A stretch of DNA of 64,000 nt from Nitzschia sp. DOCU1 (Eukaryota > Bacillariophyta > Bacillariophyceae > Bacillariales > Bacillariaceae). The notes beneath the pieces were generated by a model. The model made no database searches. It saw nothing but the letters and a program-made list of their open reading frames with translations, and was not told the DNA's origin. Of this stretch, positions 40,681-50,892 are shown one piece after another. Position 1 is the stretch's first letter. Each line of letters begins with the position of its first letter. The stretch lies in the NCBI GenBank assembly GCA_951394045.1, contig OX595996.1:1550001-1614000 (forward strand), read 5' to 3'. The position numbers and the translations under genes are program-made.

Positions 40681-41404
40681 GTCAATCTAATCAAATGGTA
40701 TTCGATGTAATCGAATTCTATTCAAAGTAATCGAATGCATTTCAATTCATTCGGTTCCCTCCACTGCGAATCAATTCGATTCAATTACGTCGCCACAAGC
40801 AGTTTCCCTCTAGACATGATGACAGTAACAACCACATCACCGACGATGGTGACTGTAGATGTGCTGCAGTACCACCAGCCGCCAATAAAAGGAAGGAAAA
40901 GCCTTGAGGGGCGGGCCCGATCCATGGACACACAATGGGAATAAGGAAAGTTGACTGATTGTTGGCTGATTCCAACTGGATTGTCCGGCAATGCAAAGCT
41001 TTAAATTGTCTTCAAATGCTGCAAACATACCGATGCCATGCGTCGTTTGGGATTAAATGGGTGAAGCTGAAATGCTTGTTGTGCACTCTTTGAGATGAGC
41101 ACGCCGCGATGGGTGTCCGGAGCCAGAGTCCATTGATTCATTTCTTAGAGTTGCATGGATTCAAAAGTAGCGCAAATTCCTCCAATGGGTGGGGTAACTT
41201 GCCACACTGATGGATGGGGAAATGAAAAATACTATGGAGGTGGAGGTCAATTCGGCGCACAGTGCTTGGAACTTAGCATAAGTATCCCATGCAGAGCTTC
41301 AAATTTAGCATAAGTATTGCACGTAGAGCTACGAATTTAGCTTCACCCGCACGCATCACGTTGCTTCCGAACCACGCACAATAACACAACAATAATAGCC
41401 AAAA

Positions 41405-41690
41405 CAGTGACAAATGTGGGTTTCCAAAATCGTGTGGTTGCAAAATATTGTGTTACAAAACTGTGTGTTGTGAAATCTCGGAAAATCACCTGGAGTTACG
41501 AAAGTGCGTCTTGCGAAATTGCATTGTGGTGCAAAATGGCTTCTTATGAAATCTTGTTTTACGAAATTGCATCTTGTGAAGTCTTAGGAAATCACGTAGT
41601 GTTACGAAAACAAGTGGTGCAAAATCACGTCTTATGAAATATTGTGTTCCAAAAAGCGTGCATTGCGAAATCTAGTGTGACAAAAGCGCG
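41405..41690. repeat. Imperfect array with a 15-16-nt period
   Basis: About 19 AAA(A/T) tracts, mostly preceded by GYG or GC (forms such as TTACGAAATTGC, TGGTGCAAAATGG, CTTATGAAATC), recur at spacings clustered around 14-17 nt. A plus-strand open frame covers most of the array, but its sequence has no domain and follows from the repeat. Confidence 0.6.
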
Positions 41691-42120
41691 TGCTCTACTA
41701 GCTACCGATAGTACTTGCATCATCGTCTGCTGGGGCCGTGAAGTAGCGTAATGTTAATGATAATGCTCTGGCTAGCACTGGCATAATTCATGCCAACGCC
41801 CCCGCCACTATAGTCATAAAGTAACATAACAAGACAGAGCAAGAACATTGGCAGTGATGTGGCTGGCATCATCACTATTGCTCTTGCAGATCTAGCTAGC
41901 TAGAGTAGTGGTGTTATTCGTTGAGTGAATGTAGTCATACAGCTTGAGGAGCATGCAGCTTACAGATCTTTTGGAGCGATCCAAAGCAATCCTTGTGGCT
42001 GTCGTGGCAAGAAGAGTAGCAAGGATCTTAGTTTGTTACCAGAAAGCGATTCCATGCTTTGCGCGGAATTGAGCTAATCAAAATCTCATCCATCAGTGTG
42101 GAAAATTTGCCAAGGAGTGA

Positions 42121-42160
42121 GTCCGCAAAAAGGTAACAGTCATCAGATAACTTTGCGGAC
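42121..42160. repeat. Inverted repeat GTCCGCAAA / TTTGCGGAC
   Basis: Perfect 9-nt arms enclose 22 bases. It ends three bases before the left LTR of copia element 2 and uses the same motif as the cluster at 40.6 kb. Confidence 0.55.
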
Positions 42161-42163
42161 CCC

Positions 42164-42478
42164 TGTTGGAAATTCCCATACTTTTGGGTTCTAAACTCTC
42201 GCACCACAAAATAATAACTAGTAGAAGGTCTTATTGCTATTTGCTTGAATCTTGTCTCCCTTCAACTTATCTCTCTGAAATATTCATCTTTTGATTTCAT
42301 TACCATATAACATATATCTCGATCTCATGTTACAACATCCAATCAACAGCTGAGTCCACCATAGGTGTAGAGTCAAGGAGTACTGACGTAAGTCCCCATC
42401 GCATTGTAGTAACGGCGACATCCTCCGATTCACATGATCCCAAATTTCCATCCTGACGGTAGACAGACAGACGAGTCA
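42164..42478 (-). repeat. Left (3') LTR of copia element 2
   Basis: It matches 52848-53160. It carries A at 42178, T at 42235 and A at 42327 and 42334 where the other LTR keeps an intact CpG, and has a 2-nt AG insertion near 42371. Confidence 0.93.
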
Positions 42479-42510
42479 TACGACACCCTTCCTGACAAGT
42501 CGTCATCACA

Positions 42511-43500
42511 TCAATCCTTTTCCACAACCAACATCAAACCATGGCGCTCATGAACATCCTTGCTCAGGTTCTTAGTAAACAAGTCCGCATCATTGTCGTT
42601 GGTCCCGACGAACTTGATCTTGATGAAACCATCATCAACGTACTGATTCACAAAGCGCAAATGAGTATCAATGTGTGCCATGAATATAGCCCCAATATTG
42701 TCAACTCGAACGGCAATAGAGAGTTCCACCTTGAATCCCATTTCGATAACTAGCTGAAACACAAAACAAACCTCTTTCACAGCTTCCAAAAGCGCAAAGT
42801 ATTCTGCTTTGCTTGAAGACAGGGTCACACTCCTCTGTTGCTTGGTGCGCCACACAATTGGCACTTCGCACAAGTACAGAACAAAGCCACTGACTGACAA
42901 TCGGTTCTCAGGGTCAGTCACAAAGTCGCTGTCACTGTAGATGACAATCCTCCAGAGTCCCTTCCCGTTCACAACAACAGGCTGAATCTTCAAAGCGAGC
43001 TTCTCCGTATCAAGAATGAACTTGATGACACACATCAGTTCCTTAAAGGCGGCAGGGCTCGCACCATTGAGCACCTTGGTCAGCTCTCTCACAGCATTTG
43101 CAATGTCTGGACAAGAGTGTTTGATCAAAAACAGGAGCATGCCAACACCCGACCTGTAGACAACTTGGTCGTCAGCCCTGATCTTCAGTTCTGTCTTCCT
43201 CACAATCACTTGATGAGGGGTTCCTGGGGTAGCGTAGTTAGGCAACTTGCTTACCATCTCTCCAAACTTATCGCGCAACTTCTTGAGAAGGTGAGGCTGG
43301 TGGATCCAAGCCCTCTTGTTCTTCTTGTCAAGCTTTATCTCACAGCTCAGGTAGTCATCCAGATCACTCTCCACTTTGAGAGTGAATCCCTTCCCTTCAA
43401 GTTGCTTGATAGTTGATTCAATTGCCTTCGTATTGCCCATGAGTAGAGTGTCATCAACCCAGATAGCAGCAAAACAAATACCATCCTTATCACGTCAGAC
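42511..43500 (-). pseudogene. copia element 2 pol remnant: end of RT and RNase H
   Basis: This is the last of three frames covering pol. It contains the catalytic box of the reverse transcriptase as WVDDTLLMG (just upstream of the ATG at 43440), then LSCEIKLDKKNKRAW and the copia RNase H (SSSKAEYFAL, DIGAIFMA-like, NDADLFTKNL). An in-frame TGA at 43497-43495 precedes it. It ends 33 bp from the 3' LTR. Confidence 0.85.
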
Positions 43501-44914
43501 CATCAGACATGGGTCCACAATGCCACCTTCGAAGCCAATCTTGCGAAGCGCTTTCACAAAAGTTAACAAGGCCATAGATTGCCTTCTGGAGTTGAACGCA
43601 TTGGTCCCTTCCCAGTCCAGCACCTTCAGGAGCCTCCATGTAGATGTCTTCTTCAAGGTCCCCATGAAGGAACGCATTCTCAACATCAACGATCTTTGCG
43701 TCGAGATCCCATAAGAGCATTGCAATAATGAGAATGCACCAGCTCACATCACTGATAGTGGGGGCGAACGAGTGCTGAAAGTCCACACCGGGGATCTGAC
43801 TGTAGCCACATGCCACAAGTCGTGCACGGAATCGCCCAGAATGCTTGATGTCGAAGACCCACTTGTGTTTAACCAGGCGCCTGCCCTGGGGCACATCTCG
43901 CTTGTTTACGTTGCGCCATACCCCACATGCAAGCATGTCGTGCAGCTCTTTTCGAATCGCCTCACAAAAATGGTTGTGGAATTTCAAATTGGGATGATTG
44001 TAGGCGTCCTGAAAGGTAGCTGGAATGAAATGCTTCAAGAGTCCAACAATGACTCTCAAGCGCTCACCCTTTTCATCGGTGCCGCACTTCTCATCTGCCA
44101 CAGTCTTGTCAAGGTCATCCATCAGGCAATCCAGGGTCTTGCCTTCCGAAGTCCCTTCCTTCTCAGACAAGGGTGGCTCTTCCAATGCTGGCGCTGCAAG
44201 GAACGCCACATTGCAGCCAAACAATGCCCTGGCCATGTTGCTCATTACTTCTGCGGCCTCAAGAATTTCTTCTAAGGTTTCCTCTTGTTGTTTTGCTTCC
44301 TCCACAACTCGGGAGGCTTCAGGGTTGTAGGAGGTCCCCAAGCGCGACAATTCTCGAATGAGGCGGGCATTTGCGCTTGGGTAGGTCCTGGTCACCACAG
44401 GAGTTGGTGTAGGAACAGTGACGGTTCCTTGTGGGTCTACAGAGGGTCCAGTTGGGGTCTCAGGAGCCGGAGCTGCAGCAGGAGCAGTCGGCGCAACAAT
44501 TGGAGCAGCAGTCGGCACAACAGTCTTCGGTGCCTCTTCAATCTTGTCGGGAAAATCGTCGTCCCACAAGATCTTCTTCTGCTGATCCTTCCCCAACCAC
44601 TGAGGATAGGACATGTTCAGGAATCGGCAGTCTCGCAATTCCCTGATGCTTTTGCTGTTGAAGCAGTACCACCAATATACGACCATCGCATGGTCCTTTG
44701 AGTAGCCGACAAACATCACTTTGGTCCCCTTGTTCGGATGCTTGCCAGCAATCAACCCACCCTTGGTCAACACAGCAATCTCCCCAAACTTTCGGAGGTA
44801 GGGAACAATCTTGCAGTCCAACCCGAAGAACTTGGTGTAGGGAGGTTTGTCACCCCGCTTTTTGATTGAAATGTTTTCCATCAGCATCAACGTTGAGGCA
44901 GCTTCAGCCCACAA
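43490..44914 (-). pseudogene. copia element 2 pol remnant: integrase C-terminal part and RT
   Basis: The frame starts within the integrase (WAEAASTLMLMENIS) and passes through a Pro/Ala/Thr-rich linker. It enters the copia reverse transcriptase (RRLVKHKWVFDIKHSGRFRARLVACGYSQ, DVENAFLHGDLEEDIYME, AIYGLV). It then shifts frame around 43580, within the region that should read from AIYGLV into the VKALRKIGFEGG sequence. A TGA at 44923-44921 lies just upstream in the reading frame that joins it to the previous ORF. Confidence 0.85.
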
Positions 44915-44972
44915 CTTGGTTCAGAAGTCTTGTTCGGCTCCGAGGGCATTCAACGTTGCCCTGATCCTTTCC

Positions 44973-46907
44973 TTACAGCATGTCAAACTTCCTTTCCATT
45001 TTGCCGTTCTGCTGAGGAGTGTTGGGCACGGTGTACTCGAATTGGGGAACGATTCCCTTTTCCTTCAGGAAATCTTCCATCTTCTTGTTCTCTCCCGCAC
45101 TGTTGCAGCACAAGAAGCGGACGGTCTTCTTGTGGCGGTCCTTCAACTCAACAACCAACCCATAGACTCGGTTCGGGGTTTCACTCTTGGTCTTGAGGAA
45201 GAAAGACCAGCACATGTTGGTTGACTCGTCAACAACCAACAGCCAGAACTTGGAGCCTCCCAGGCTTAGGTCCTTGATGGAGCTGATGTCGAATCCAAGC
45301 CTCTCTCCTGGCATGGTGCTCTTGGAACTTTCCGCTGTCGCCGCGATGTTCTTCTGCCTTGCTTTAGCCTTCAAGCAATCAGCACATGGATGCAACTGTC
45401 CTTGGATCCAAAGACCATAGTAGTTCGCGGTCTCTCGAGTTGATTTGTCATTTAGATGTCCAAGGACATCATGAATCACCATGGCGTTGACCTTGGAGTT
45501 CTTGGATAGCTTCGGCACGGCCATCTGGACATCAGTTCTAGGAACCATCTTGACCGCGCCAATCCAACCTCTCTTCGTGGTAATGTGGCAGTCAAAGCAA
45601 AGTTCCTTGTTGTTCTTTGTCATGATGATGGTCTTTCCATCATTGCTCAACTTGAATCTGCTGTCCAAACCCTTAGTAATGGAGAACAGGTTTAGTGGAC
45701 CAAGGTCAGGCATGTAGTAAGCCTCTTCCATGTCATAGAAGTAGCTATCCACTTTGGTGGGAATAACTGTCATAGGAATTGTTCCCTTCTTCTTGGTGTA
45801 GATGATCTTGTTGCTATCAATCTTAATTGATTTGTTCACTTCGACCCAATTAATCATGCCTTCATCAGATCCGGTTAGGTGAAAGCTGTTGCTGCTATCA
45901 CCCACCCACAGGTGCGATTCCTTGTTGATGTTGGCTCCAGCTATAAAAGCAAGCTCCAAAGTTTCGGTTTCGTTTCCGCCGTTCGAATCGACGGCCACAT
46001 TCGCTTGCTCTCCGCTCTTTCCTTGGTCCGCTTGCTTCTTTTGACAGTTGGCAGCCTTGTGCCCAACTTTCTTGCAGTAGTGGCACTTGCCAGTGAACTT
46101 TCTGCCGCCTGAGTTGTTGTTGTTCCCACTGTTTCCTTTCTTTGGACAGTCGGCGCGTTTGTGTCCCCATTTGCCACAGCCGTTGCACTTGCCTTTGAAG
46201 CCACCGGCAAATAGGGCGGTCTCATGACCATCGCCGTCGCCGCTTTCTCCCGATCGTCCCTTTCCTTTCGATAGGCGTTGGAACTTTAAGTTCAGCTCCG
46301 AACAAACGTCTTCAATCGTCAAAGGGTTGCTAGAGGCACCAAGCCTGTCCTCCAGCTTCGAGACCACAACCTCATACTCCTTTGGGACAAGGTTGTTCAG
46401 GACGTGTTCCAGTAGTTCTTCGTCCGTCACCTTCGATCCAGCGTTCAAGAGTTGGACTTGAAGGTCCTCCAACTCAGTCAGCCAGATGTCGGGATCTTGG
46501 TTTGCATTTTTCAGCACCTTTGTGTTGAACTCGTTTTTCAGAGCAAGTTGAGACGGCGTGCTCCTCGGCTCATACTTGTCGCACAGGTGCTTCCAAGTGA
46601 GAGCGGCATCGCCATCGGCCAACTCTTCAGTCTTAGAGCCACGAATGATGTTGAAAGCAACGCGACCAGTCGCCTGTTCCCCATCAATTAGGAGAAGCAG
46701 AGCTTCATAAGCAGTTTTGTTCGCGTCACGCAACACAATCTTCGGCTTATCCGTGGCACTGGTTTTGTCCAGCGTCACAGAAGAATCAGCTGGTGCTTTC
46801 TCTTTTCCAGTTAGAATGTCCTTGTACATAGCCCTTATGACGTGCTCGGGCCATGAACTTCTCTCTCCAGACTGGCCAATCAGTCTGCTTCCCAGAGAAT
46901 GGGGCAA
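44973..46907 (-). pseudogene. copia element 2 gag, protease and integrase remnant
   Basis: The frame encodes a UBN2-type gag (KHLCDKYEP...LEDLQVQLLNAG) and two CCHC zinc knuckles (CNGCGKWGHKRADC, CHYCKKVGHKAANC). A degenerate protease follows (GDSSNSFHLTG where DSGA is expected), then the preintegrase HHCC region and the start of the integrase core (LGFDISS, GIVPQFEYTVPNTPQQNG). It has no ATG at its 5' end. An overlapping frame at 46900-46830 reads PFSGKQTDWPVWREKF, the usual start of such gags, so a frameshift lies near 46830. A second shift lies near 44975. Confidence 0.85.
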
Positions 46908-46924
46908 TCTTAATCGAACTCTAA

Positions 46925-47457
46925 TGCACTACGTCGTTTGTAGGATCGAAATAGTTGTGAAAAAATTATGGCTAAGTTAAAAACTAGATGTATTTCTCAT
47001 GCAAGTTGTCTCGTAGGCTCTCGTAGTTCTAGTAGAGTCGAGACCTTTGACATGCATCGACAACAATCCGAACAGGAGGTTGATGCATCTTGTAGTAGAT
47101 TAGCTACGACGTTGTACTAGGGTTCTTTGGACGTCGTCAGCTACTCTGGAATAAAGTATAGTCACCGCAATGTCATCGAGGTGCCAGATCTTAGGTGGCA
47201 TTGACACTAGGATCTCATCGGCATTCGACCAGCAGGAGTCATGCGCGATGCCTGTGTCGTGCAACGTCACGTCGTCGGTGACGTCAATAGGTTATGGGCC
47301 TGTCCGAGGATGTCCGAGACCGGCCTAGCGTCCGCGTCCGCGCGCAACGCTTTCGTCATGCTACGTCATCACACATGATGTCGCACATGACTAAGTAGAC
47401 TAATAATTTTGGACTACAATCATTCGAAGGAGTCGACGTGCAAAGCAGTGTACTGCA
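46925..47457 (-). repeat. Left (3') LTR of the gypsy element
   Basis: It runs from TGCACTACG to GTACTGCA, giving short inverted termini TGCA...TGCA. Confidence 0.95.
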
Positions 47458-47468
47458 CCCGCCCCCAT
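47458..47468 (-). other. Polypurine tract of the gypsy element
   Basis: Read on the minus strand, ATGGGGGCGGG lies directly before the 3' LTR. It is purine-rich but for one T and one C. Confidence 0.6.
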
Positions 47469-47484
47469 GACGGAGGGACAGGAC

Positions 47485-50400
47485 TTAACTATGATACGGA
47501 TGTATGTTACGAATGTTCCAAGTCTGAGTAACGGCACCCTTCTGGATACGTACTGTACCGTTGTCATTCACGGCGACGATTGGATACGGACCATCGTAGG
47601 GGTTAGCACCGAACTTACGTTGTTGGTCCTGCTTGATCATGATCTGTTGGCCTGCGCGATACTCATACGGCAATCGCGTTTTGTTTTCTGCCGCATTGTT
47701 CTTCGCAATGCGTTGCATCTTGCGCTCACGGATGAGCTTCCAATTAGCTTCGAAGCGGGTGTTGAGAATAGCATCTCTACCGAATACTAGTTGCATCGGC
47801 GTAGCCTGTAGCGTAGTGTGGTATGTCGCGCGAACGGCGAACATCACGGCTGCCAGGATTCCATCGAGTCCGACTGTATCGTCTGAGTGCTGCAGTTCAA
47901 ACGTACGAATCATGTTCCCGATAGTTTGGTGTACTCGTTCGAGTATTGCGTTCGCCTGCGGATTCCTCGCAGTGATTGGGCGCGCAAGCACGCCGTAGTC
48001 TTCCTTGACCATTCGCCGGAATTCGCCCATGAACTCCGTACCGCGGTCATAAATAACCTGTTGCGGCCACGGGTATCTCGTGAACCACGTCTTTTCGGCT
48101 AATTCGGCGATACTAAAAGCCTCTTTATTGGGTACGCGAACCATCTCAAACCAGCCAGTTGCCGGATCAATCATGGTAAGGCACCAAAGCTCGAGTTGTT
48201 TCTGTTTACCCTTATTTCGTTTACCCTGGTTAATCGAGTAGGGGCCTATGAGATCGACACATAGGATTTCCCAAGGTTCGCTCTCGGGTTCCTTAATTGG
48301 TAGGTGCCCGTACTTAAGGGTCTTGCGTTTTGTTAATTGGCACAACCTGCATTTTTTGCAGATATCGACGACATCGGCTCGCAGTCCTTTCCAGTAGAAG
48401 TGCTGCCGAATCGTGTGCTCTGTTCGGGTCTCGCCCGGATGACACAGTGTCTCGTGGTACCACTCAACGCATCGGCGTTGGAGTGACTGCGGAATAACTA
48501 TCTTACCATCTCTAACTACTAGAGGACGTTTCTTACCGCCCCCACGAAAAACCTTTACACTATATCTACTGTCCAACGCTGCCTTTTGGAGCAGCGCGGT
48601 ATCTTTTCGCTGATGTCGCATAATGTACTTGTAGGTAAGGGGGAAGACGCTTTCAGGTAGTTCGTCGCCCCCAAAGTACTCTGCGAAATTGGCCTCGGTA
48701 AAGGGCTTTTCGTCCTTACCAAGTCGACTAAGAGCGTCCGCTACTACATTCGTCTCACCTCGAACGTAGACGAGTTCGGGACCATACTCTTCGAGGATGA
48801 GTCGCCAGCGCATAACGCGTTCGGTATTGAAGTTTTTATAGGTTAGATTCTTGTGGTCGGTGTAGACGCGAATCTGTTGACCTAGGAGAATCGTACGGAA
48901 CTCCTTGAGTGTCTCTACAATAGCTAGTAGTTCCCGCTCGGTAGTAGTATACCGTGTCTGCGCGGGATTGAGTTTGCGACTATAGAACGCGATAGGCTTA
49001 CCGTTCTGCGAGATGACCGCGCCAAGCTGCGTGTCGCTCGCGTCAGTATGTATATCAAACGGTAGATGAAAGTTCGGGTAAGTTAGGAGAACCTCCTTAC
49101 TTATTATTTTCTTCATCGTGTCAAATGCCTCTTGGTGCGCGCCGGTCCACTCCCACTTAGCTGTTTTCGACGTAAGTGATGCGAGCGGGGCGAGGATGTG
49201 CGAACGGCGCACCCACATGTCGCGATAATAATTCACGATACCGATGAAAGCGCGTAGTTCCTTTTTATTGCGCGGTGCGAGCATGGCTTGGATTGCTTGC
49301 ACTTTGGTTGCTACTGGTTGGATGCCGTCGCGGGTAATCCAGTAGCCAAGGTATTCGAGCTCCGCTTTCGCGAAGAAGGACTTCTTGATGTTCACCTTGA
49401 GTCCCGTGTCTTTCAGACGTTGTAGTACCACGTCGAGTTTCTCTAGGTGGTCTAGGTAACTACCCTTAGTAAGTACTAGAAGATCGTCTATGTACGTACG
49501 TATGTACTCTAGGTCTGCGAACAGCGACGACATCTTTTCCTGGAAGATATCGGGGCTATTGCTGAGTCCCATAGGTAGTCGCTGCATCTCATATTTTCCC
49601 CATGGGAAGACGAGAGTGCAAAGTTTCTTTGCGTTCGGACTAAGTTCCACATGGTAGTAGCCCATGTTTAGGTCTAAACTAGTAGCGTACTGAAAACCTT
49701 CTAGTTTTAACAGTAGCTCTTGTATCTTTGGTAGCGGGAATGGCTTCCGCTTGATTCGCTTGTTGAGCTCGCGAAAGTCGTTTATGAATCGTACCGTCTT
49801 GTCCTTCTTTGGTATGATGAACGACGGTGCCGCCCATTCAGAGCGGTTAACTTTCTTTAGTACGCCGACTGCGCAGAGGCGATCGACCTCGTCGCGTAGC
49901 GTCTGTTCATATGCCTTCGGCACTGGATATGGCCTCGCATGATATGGCGTGACATTAGGCTTTAGCTCGATATCATAGGGCTCGCCTTTCCAAGTGCCGA
50001 GCGTGCCGTCAAAGAGCGTCTCATGTTTCTGAAGAAGCGTCTTGAGGGCGGATTTATCTTCTTCCGACAGATGGTCCATCTCGGAGATTTTCTGCGGAAT
50101 GTCCGCTGGGGCATATTTAGCGTCTAAGATTTGTTTAATAGACTTGGCACCACCATCTGCGTCGGCCTGCCAGGCGTCTTCGTCGGGCGTCTCGCCATAT
50201 ATCTTCATTGCTATAGCAGCTGAGTCCCATTCGACTTCCCTTGTCTTGAAGTCGAACTTGACACCTAGTTCTCGCAGAAGATCTCTGCCAATGATCATGT
50301 CGTAGTTGCCAAGGTCGGATGTCACCTGGAAGACCCATTCAATCACCCTATTGGCATGAAATTCCGGAAGTTTAAACTGGATTTTTACTTCGCGGTGTGT

Positions 50401-50856
50401 CTCGACGACACCTCCAGCTGTCGTGAAGGTGGTTCTCGATGGTGTCGTCCTGACACGTAGTTTCTTGACATGTTTCTCGGAGATCAGTCCTCGTGATGCT
50501 CCGGTGTCTAGTAGCGTCGTCAACGCTGCCGCCTTGGCCTTGCCTAGGCGCGTGTTAATTTGCGCGAAACAGTACGGAATTTCGTCTGGCGCGGTTTCCT
50601 GGCGTTTTGGTGAGCTCCGGTTGTACAGTCGTGTTATCGCGTGCGATTCCGCCGCGATACGGTAATTAATGCATTGGTCCAATGAGGCGAAGACCTCGCC
50701 CGGCTCGGACGGTATATAGACGGATGGGCGCGCATGTCGTGCCCCATCGCGTTGCTCGTGGAAAACGAAAACTTCGTCACATCCGCAATTTTTGCGTTTC
50801 CCACCTGCTCTTTCAGAGACTTTGTAATAGGATAACTCGTCCTTATGATTATGCAT
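47485..50856 (-). CDS. pol: gypsy pol polyprotein
   Basis: The 1123-residue frame (from ATG 50856) holds an aspartic protease (TLLDTGASRGLIS) and reverse transcriptase (FINDFRELNKRI, LPMGLSNSPDIFQ, catalytic YIDDLLV). RNase H (HTDASDTQLGAVI, TTERELLAIVE, YTDHKNL) and integrase follow, with an HHCC zinc domain (CHPGETRTEH...CKKCRLC) and a D-D-E core (CVDLIGPY, YDRGTEFMG, NAILERVHQ). There is no chromodomain after the integrase; the protein ends WNIRNIHPYHS. It is in the same frame as gag. The sequence from the gag TGA (50895-50893) to this ATG is open for 12 codons, so expression by UGA readthrough or by reinitiation is possible. Confidence 0.95.
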   Translation of the reverse strand: MHNHKDELSYYKVSERAGGKRKNCGCDEVFVFHEQRDGARHARPSVYIPSEPGEVFASLDQCINYRIAAESHAITRLYNRSSPKRQETAPDEIPYCFAQINTRLGKAKAAALTTLLDTGASRGLISEKHVKKLRVRTTPSRTTFTTAGGVVETHREVKIQFKLPEFHANRVIEWVFQVTSDLGNYDMIIGRDLLRELGVKFDFKTREVEWDSAAIAMKIYGETPDEDAWQADADGGAKSIKQILDAKYAPADIPQKISEMDHLSEEDKSALKTLLQKHETLFDGTLGTWKGEPYDIELKPNVTPYHARPYPVPKAYEQTLRDEVDRLCAVGVLKKVNRSEWAAPSFIIPKKDKTVRFINDFRELNKRIKRKPFPLPKIQELLLKLEGFQYATSLDLNMGYYHVELSPNAKKLCTLVFPWGKYEMQRLPMGLSNSPDIFQEKMSSLFADLEYIRTYIDDLLVLTKGSYLDHLEKLDVVLQRLKDTGLKVNIKKSFFAKAELEYLGYWITRDGIQPVATKVQAIQAMLAPRNKKELRAFIGIVNYYRDMWVRRSHILAPLASLTSKTAKWEWTGAHQEAFDTMKKIISKEVLLTYPNFHLPFDIHTDASDTQLGAVISQNGKPIAFYSRKLNPAQTRYTTTERELLAIVETLKEFRTILLGQQIRVYTDHKNLTYKNFNTERVMRWRLILEEYGPELVYVRGETNVVADALSRLGKDEKPFTEANFAEYFGGDELPESVFPLTYKYIMRHQRKDTALLQKAALDSRYSVKVFRGGGKKRPLVVRDGKIVIPQSLQRRCVEWYHETLCHPGETRTEHTIRQHFYWKGLRADVVDICKKCRLCQLTKRKTLKYGHLPIKEPESEPWEILCVDLIGPYSINQGKRNKGKQKQLELWCLTMIDPATGWFEMVRVPNKEAFSIAELAEKTWFTRYPWPQQVIYDRGTEFMGEFRRMVKEDYGVLARPITARNPQANAILERVHQTIGNMIRTFELQHSDDTVGLDGILAAVMFAVRATYHTTLQATPMQLVFGRDAILNTRFEANWKLIRERKMQRIAKNNAAENKTRLPYEYRAGQQIMIKQDQQRKFGANPYDGPYPIVAVNDNGTVRIQKGAVTQTWNIRNIHPYHS

Positions 50857-50892
50857 TAAACTAGATTTTTCGTGTACAACTCGCTCACACCT

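Larger units (their letters stand above)
40210..42163. other. Gene-poor region with hairpins and repeats
   Basis: This region runs from the SERRATE start to the second copia element. It holds the TTGCGG/CCGCAA hairpin cluster (40584-40680), a run of ATTCGAT/AATCGAAT motifs (about 40695-40790), an imperfect periodic array (41405-41690) and a GTCCGCAAA...TTTGCGGAC inverted repeat just before the LTR. No credible coding region is present. Confidence 0.6.

Noticed and set aside
40785..41028. Overlapping minus-strand ORFs of 60-70 codons upstream of SERRATE
   Set aside because: They overlap in several frames, have no domain, and are compatible with chance in gene-free DNA.
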